10,897 nucleotides of DNA, from NCBI GenBank assembly GCA_947175775.1, contig CAMWNY010000048.1:1-10897 (forward strand), given 5' to 3'. The notes beneath the pieces were generated by a model. The model was given only the letters and a program-made list of their open reading frames with translations. It was not told where the DNA came from and searched no databases. Of the stretch, positions 7,757 to 10,897 are shown in pieces (position 1 is the stretch's first letter; the number at the start of each line of letters is the position of its first letter). Both the position numbers and the translations under genes were made by a program. Source of the DNA: an uncultured Lachnospiraceae bacterium (GTDB taxonomy: Bacteria; Bacillota; Clostridia; Lachnospirales; Lachnospiraceae).

Positions 7757-8200
7757 ATGAAACTACTGGTAAGCGCATGCCTTTTGGGCGAAAACTGCAA
7801 ATACAACGGCGGGAATAATTACAGTAAAGCTGTCGCCGATTTTGTCAAAGGACACGAGGTTATCGCAGTCTGTCCTGAAGTCTTAGGCGGTCTGAGCGTA
7901 CCAAGAACATCAGCGGAACTTGTATCCGGAACAGTTATGACTGCGGAGCATGTGAGTGTTGACGCAGAATTTCGAAAAGGCGCCGCCCTTGCGCTAAAAC
8001 AGGCTTTGGACGAACAGATCGATTTGGCGGTTTTGCAGTCAAGAAGTCCAAGCTGCGGCGTCAATCAAATATACGACGGAAGCTTCACCAAAACGCTGAT
8101 TGATGGGCAGGGCGTCTTTGCCAAACTGCTTAAAGATGCCGGTATTAAGGTGATTGACGCAGAAGAGATTATAAACGGCACTGTCAAAGAAGTTATGTAA
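7757..8200 (+). CDS. DUF523 family protein (TudS-like, putative iron-sulfur desulfidase)
   Basis: This 147-residue protein is a full-length DUF523 member. Its marks are LVSACLLGENCKYNG at the N-terminus (Cys8, Cys14), VIAVCPEVLGGL with Cys39 followed by VPRTSAE, and SRSPSCG with Cys100. A characterised DUF523 protein, TudS, removes sulfur from 2-thiouracil with a [4Fe-4S] cluster held by three cysteines. Cys8, Cys39 and Cys100 are the natural equivalents, but activity on thiouracil in this protein is inference. The start at 7757 has AGGAG (7743-7747) nine bases upstream; an ATG five bases earlier gives only a two-codon frame. It is transcribed divergently from the esterase, and a zinc-ribbon gene follows 127 bases later on the same strand. 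Confidence 0.92.
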   Translation: MKLLVSACLLGENCKYNGGNNYSKAVADFVKGHEVIAVCPEVLGGLSVPRTSAELVSGTVMTAEHVSVDAEFRKGAALALKQALDEQIDLAVLQSRSPSCGVNQIYDGSFTKTLIDGQGVFAKLLKDAGIKVIDAEEIINGTVKEVM

Positions 8201-8227
8201 ATCCTACGTCTATCGTTTCCCCGTTCT

Positions 8228-8256
8228 TTGTAACAATTTTTATTATAATTTATAGA
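8228..8256 (+). promoter_or_regulatory. Weak promoter candidate for the zinc-ribbon gene
   Basis: TTGTAA (8228-8233) and TATAGA (8251-8256) are spaced by 17 bases, each matching four of six consensus positions. A perfect TATAAT at 8244-8249 overlaps the spacer but has no good -35. No clear terminator separates the DUF523 gene from this site, so read-through is also possible. Confidence 0.3.
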
Positions 8257-8327
8257 ACAGTTTCTTCGTAGTAATTTCAAGAAAACACTGCATCTTATCA
8301 AACTGAACACGGAAAGGAAAAGCCCCT

Positions 8328-8552
8328 ATGAAAAATACAAAGATTTGCCCCAAATGTAACAGCTCCGACATTCTGATTGTCGATGGATATGCTGGCGCCT
8401 ACGGCTCCGGAAATAATATTATGACAGGAATGACCATTTTTTCTGCAGTAAAGGTAGACCGTTACATCTGCTGTTCCTGCGGATATACGGAAGAATGGAT
8501 TAACACAAAAAATATGGATAAGCTGAAAAAATCGACGCGGGCACACCGTTAA
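8328..8552 (+). CDS. Small zinc-ribbon protein
   Basis: This 74-residue protein has two cysteine knuckles, CPKC (Cys7, Cys10) and CCSCG near residues 48-52, separated by about 38 residues, as in a one-zinc ribbon. The middle segment, GYAGAYGSGNNIMTGMTIF, is glycine-rich and looks like that of a small zinc-ribbon family I believe is common in Firmicutes; its function is unknown to me. The Cys pairs suggest nucleic-acid or protein binding, but nothing more can be said. The ATG at 8328 is preceded by AAAGGAAAAG. The last codons overlap a hairpin that acts better as a terminator on the other strand. Confidence 0.75.
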   Translation: MKNTKICPKCNSSDILIVDGYAGAYGSGNNIMTGMTIFSAVKVDRYICCSCGYTEEWINTKNMDKLKKSTRAHR

Positions 8553-8564
8553 AGGCATGCCCGC
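8537..8564 (-). terminator. Intrinsic terminator-like hairpin, oriented for the minus strand
   Basis: A perfect seven-base stem, GCGGGCA (8537-8543) with TGCCCGC (8558-8564), encloses a 14-base loop. Read on the minus strand it is followed within five bases by TTTTTT (complement of 8525-8530), the expected terminator tail; the plus-strand side has no T-run. It would have ended the transporter gene whose remnant lies at 8596-8688, and it overlaps the 3' end of the zinc-ribbon gene. Confidence 0.5.
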
Positions 8565-8595
8565 CCGCTTCCTTCCAAAAAGCATACGATGCGGA

Positions 8596-8688
8596 TTAAT
8601 TGCTTTCCGATTTCAAATCTTTGAGATACATAACGACGCAAATCACGGTTAAAACCGTTTCCACAACAGGCTGTGCTGCAATCACGCC
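8596..8688 (-). pseudogene. C-terminal remnant of a MATE-type efflux transporter
   Basis: The minus strand encodes about 30 residues, GVIAAQPVVETVLTVICV followed by VMYLKDLKSESN and a stop. This resembles the last transmembrane helix and charged tail of MATE-family multidrug transporters (pattern P-x-x-E/D-x-x-T then a hydrophobic helix). Nothing upstream on this strand continues a transporter: the frame runs to 8811 but loses the pattern and has no ribosome binding site. A minus-strand terminator lies just downstream at 8537-8564, as expected for the real end of a gene. The identification rests on one helix, so it is tentative. Confidence 0.4.
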
Positions 8689-8689
8689 A

Positions 8690-8806
8690 AGCAAAGGCGC
8701 CGAAGAGCAGATACCGTCAAATTGGGACAAATATGAAGCGGACGAATGCTTTACGCTTGAATTCTTGGAGCCGCAGCCTGCAATACATGTAAACAGGGAA
8801 ACCTGA
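8690..8806 (+). pseudogene. Unidentified coding-like fragment upstream of the deaminase
   Basis: On the plus strand a frame ending in TGA at 8804-8806 encodes SKGAEEQIPSNWDKYEADE and then CFTLEFLEPQPAIHVNRET. The acidic, well-mixed composition looks like real protein, while the part of the frame before about 8690 is antisense to the transporter remnant. No start codon with a ribosome binding site fits, so it may be the 3' end of a gene whose front was lost. I do not recognise the family. It ends 24 bases before the deaminase start, a spacing typical of operon neighbours. Chance openness of the frame remains possible. Confidence 0.3.
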
Positions 8807-8830
8807 ACCAAAAAGGGAGGAAAACCGAAA

Positions 8831-9463
8831 GTGAAGTATTGTGAATTGAGTTACGTTTGGAAAAAAATATATGAATCAGAATGGAAATCACTTTGTCATA
8901 AAAGCAAAGCAATAGCAGCTGTAATTGTTGATGAAAATGGTAAGATTATTTCAGAAGGAAGAAACAAAATTGGAGAACAGGAAATTTTAAATCCAAGAGT
9001 GGCTCATGCAGAAGTTGAAGCAGTGAGAAATCTTGATGTAACAAAATATCCATATGTTAAGTTATATACCTTATATACAGCGCTTGAACCATGTCCAATG
9101 TGTTTAGGTACTCTTGTAATGGGTGGGATTCGGAATGTAGTAATTGGTGCACATGATGACCATGGTGGAGCCATTGAACTCATTGAAAAAAGCAAATTCT
9201 TATTGTCAAAAAAAATTACGGTAACATGGATGCCGCAATTTTATGGTGATATACAAAGAGGTTTGCAGGCAATTAAAGAACTGCTTTTCAATGAAGACAA
9301 TGATAAACTTGAACGGATGCTGGCTGACTTTTCTGTATATAATTCCCGTGGTGTAAATGCTGCTAAAACATTAGTTTATTCAGGATTATTTCATGATAAT
9401 CTACCCGAACATTATGACATTGAATATATTTTTAATCGTATGAGCGAACTAATAGAAGAATGA
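8831..9463 (+). CDS. Nucleoside/cytidine-deaminase-like zinc enzyme with C-terminal extension
   Basis: This 210-residue protein carries the zinc-dependent deaminase core of the TadA/guanine-deaminase/dCMP-deaminase superfamily. HAEVEA at 59-64 gives the zinc ligand His59 and proton shuttle Glu61, and EPCPMC at 86-91 gives zinc ligands Cys88 and Cys91. The GRN at 43-45 and the LYTALE strand also fit. The substrate (base, nucleoside, nucleotide or tRNA) cannot be set from these motifs. About 50 residues beyond the usual core (about 160-210) form an acidic extension not seen in TadA. Start is GTG at 8831, with GGGAGG (8815-8820) ten bases upstream. Base composition is strikingly AT-rich, near one third GC in sampled lines against about one half in neighbours, which suggests recent transfer. 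It converges on ilvB with a 41-base gap and no obvious terminator. Confidence 0.85.
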   Translation: MKYCELSYVWKKIYESEWKSLCHKSKAIAAVIVDENGKIISEGRNKIGEQEILNPRVAHAEVEAVRNLDVTKYPYVKLYTLYTALEPCPMCLGTLVMGGIRNVVIGAHDDHGGAIELIEKSKFLLSKKITVTWMPQFYGDIQRGLQAIKELLFNEDNDKLERMLADFSVYNSRGVNAAKTLVYSGLFHDNLPEHYDIEYIFNRMSELIEE

Positions 9464-9504
9464 AACTAATATACGGATGGATAATAGCAGCCCTCACCGG
9501 CGCG

Positions 9505-10865
9505 TCAATCCGTGAAACGCTCTTGCTCCAGTATCATATCGTACAGCGCATTCCCCGCAGGCACAATCGGCATCACGTTGACTTCCCTGTCAATCAGAAA
9601 CTCAATCACCGTCGGAACGGTTTTCGTATGTTTTGCCAGCTTCAGCGCCGCCAAAATCCCGCTCTCATCCGACACACGAATGCCCTTTGCGCCATAGCTC
9701 TCTGCCAGTTTTACAAAATCAGGTGTATACGGCGGACAGCTTTGCGTCGGCGTATTGCACTTCGCAATACAGCTTTTTCTGTAACGCATGCAGGTGCTTT
9801 GGTAACGCCTGTCAAAAAACAGCTCCTGCCACTGCCTGACGTTCCCCAAATAGCCGTTGTTCAAAATGCAAATCACGACGGGCAGCTCGTATACAACGGC
9901 AGTCGCCAACTCCTGAATATTCATCTGCATTCCGCCGTCTCCCGTAACCACCACGACATCTGTTTCGGGGTTACCGATTTTTGCGCCAATTCCCGCAGGA
10001 AGACCATACCCCATTGTTCCCAAACCGCCCGAAGTCAACATCCTTTTCTTATAATGCAAATCAAGAAACTGCGTCGCCCACAACTGGTTCTGCCCGACAT
10101 CTGTCGCAATCACTGCCTCGTCAAAAACATGATTAATTCCCCGCATAATCTGCTGCGGCGTAAGCCCGCCCCCTTTCATGACAATCGGATACGCCTGTTT
10201 CCACTCCTGAATTTGGCGCACCCATTCCCCAATTTCCAAACGGTCTGCAATTTCCATACACGCATTAATCGCCGCTTTTGCATCTGCCACAACCGCAAGG
10301 TCCGCCACAATATTTTTGGATATATTCGCGGGTTCAATATCAATATGAACAAGCTTTGCGTCGGGTGCAAACTGTTGCGTTTTTCCAGTGATACGGTCGT
10401 TGAACCGTGTACCGACTGCAAACAGCACGTCACATCTGCTGACTGCCATATTGGCGGCATAGCTGCCGTGTATGCCGATATTTCCCACATACAAATCGTG
10501 CGCCGCAGGGAGGGCGCCCTTCCCCATAATGGTTGTGACAACCGGTATGCCCGTCCGCTCTGCAAACTGCTGCATTTCCCGTTGCGCACGGCTGATAAAC
10601 ACACCGCCGCCCACCAAAAATACAGGTCTTTGTGCATTGCGCAACAAGTTCACCGCCTGTTTTATCTGTCCGCTGTCTACAAAAACCTTTGGTTCATCCC
10701 TGCCGTTTTCTATGCCTTCGGGGTAAACATCACTTCCGTATTCGCGCTGTATGTCCTTTGGCAAATCAACAACCGCAACGCCCGGTTTTCCTGATTTTGC
10801 CATGAGAAACGCATTCTTAATCACGCGCGCCAAATCCTCCCTTTTACGCACGGTTACGGCATACA
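9505..10865 (-). CDS. ilvB: Acetolactate synthase large subunit (5'-truncated by the contig end)
   Basis: IlvB condenses two pyruvates to 2-acetolactate, or pyruvate with 2-oxobutyrate, in branched-chain amino acid synthesis, using thiamine diphosphate and a structural FAD. About 450 C-terminal residues are present, so roughly the first 110-120 residues of the pyrimidine-binding domain are missing. The central domain shows GNIGIHGSYAANMAVSRCD and VGTRFNDRITGK. The thiamine diphosphate motif runs from GDGG (9931-9942) to NN (9856-9861), followed by GYLGNVRQWQELFF. After this, a stretch with four cysteines (9736-9792) replaces the short loop of most IlvB proteins before PDFVKLAESYGAKGIRV. No ilvN small-subunit gene follows; the next gene faces it. 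Residues encoded beyond 10865 come from adapter sequence and are not part of the protein. Confidence 0.93.
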
Positions 10866-10897
10866 TGTCTCTTATCCACATCTCCGAGCCCACGAGA
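10866..10897. other. Nextera transposase adapter read-through (library artefact)
   Basis: The last 32 bases match the reverse complement of the Illumina Nextera read-2 adapter, including its transposon mosaic end (CTGTCTCTTATACACATCT) and then CCGAGCCCACGAGA. There is one internal mismatch, C for A at 10876, and the leading C of the mosaic end is A at 10865. This is sequencing-library DNA left on the contig end, not genome. Confidence 0.93.

Noticed and set aside
7536..7760. A 74-codon plus-strand frame upstream of the DUF523 gene
   Set aside because: It crosses an AT-rich spacer holding the esterase promoter and the DUF523 promoter, has no ribosome binding site, and its Phe/Tyr/Asn/Lys-rich content fits untranslated AT-rich DNA.
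9460..10794. A 444-codon plus-strand open frame beginning at ATGA over the deaminase stop
   Set aside because: It is antisense to the well-supported ilvB gene, is very rich in Arg, His, Cys and Asn as expected for shadow translation, and shows no domain. The ATGA overlap is coincidental.
10866..10897. The terminal sequence as a transposon end or natural N-terminal coding sequence
   Set aside because: It matches a commercial sequencing adapter along its whole length except one base, so biological interpretation is not warranted.
1..10897. CRISPR array, tRNA or rRNA genes, prophage or toxin-antitoxin pair
   Set aside because: No regularly spaced repeats, no recognisable tRNA or rRNA sequence, and no phage or toxin-antitoxin protein motifs were seen on either strand.

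Overview
The window looks like ordinary chromosome from a Gram-positive, low-to-mid GC Firmicute, most likely class Clostridia and probably Lachnospiraceae-like. This rests on AGGAGG-type ribosome binding sites, a diaminopimelate-type MurE, a Clostridia-like PriA, and small DUF523 and zinc-ribbon genes. Taxonomy is inferred from protein style; no search was run. Sampled coding stretches are close to half GC, except one clearly AT-rich gene (8831-9463). No rRNA, tRNA, CRISPR array or complete insertion sequence was recognised.

Left part (1-5180), all on the minus strand and read right to left: a good promoter at 5152-5180 drives murE (start best placed at 5082). Its stop overlaps the start of priA (TGATG). 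Then come a YdeI/OmpD-associated-family gene, a GNAT acetyltransferase, and a small reading frame that begins 11 bases after the acetyltransferase stop and is cut by an in-frame TGA near the window edge. murE and priA are cell-wall and replication-restart housekeeping genes; the last three look like accessory genes downstream.

Middle (5180-8330): a PAT-type GNAT gene on the plus strand and a type-B carboxylesterase on the minus strand face each other across a bidirectional terminator. The esterase promoter contains a perfect AT-rich palindrome that could be an operator. Divergently, a DUF523 protein of the TudS (thiouracil desulfidase) type and a small zinc-ribbon protein lie on the plus strand.

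Right part (8530-10897): a terminator-like hairpin and a short MATE-transporter-like C-terminal remnant on the minus strand, an unidentified plus-strand coding-like fragment, then an AT-rich cytidine/adenosine-deaminase-like gene that looks transferred. It faces a partial acetolactate synthase large subunit (ilvB) that carries a four-cysteine insert. The last 32 bases match the Nextera transposase adapter with one mismatch, so they are a library artefact, and the apparent N-terminus of ilvB there is not real.

I do not see a convincing new multi-gene system. The observations most worth following are the adapter end, the cysteine-rich insert in acetolactate synthase, the non-canonical MurE motifs, the in-frame TGA at the left edge, and the AT-rich deaminase sitting among gene remnants.
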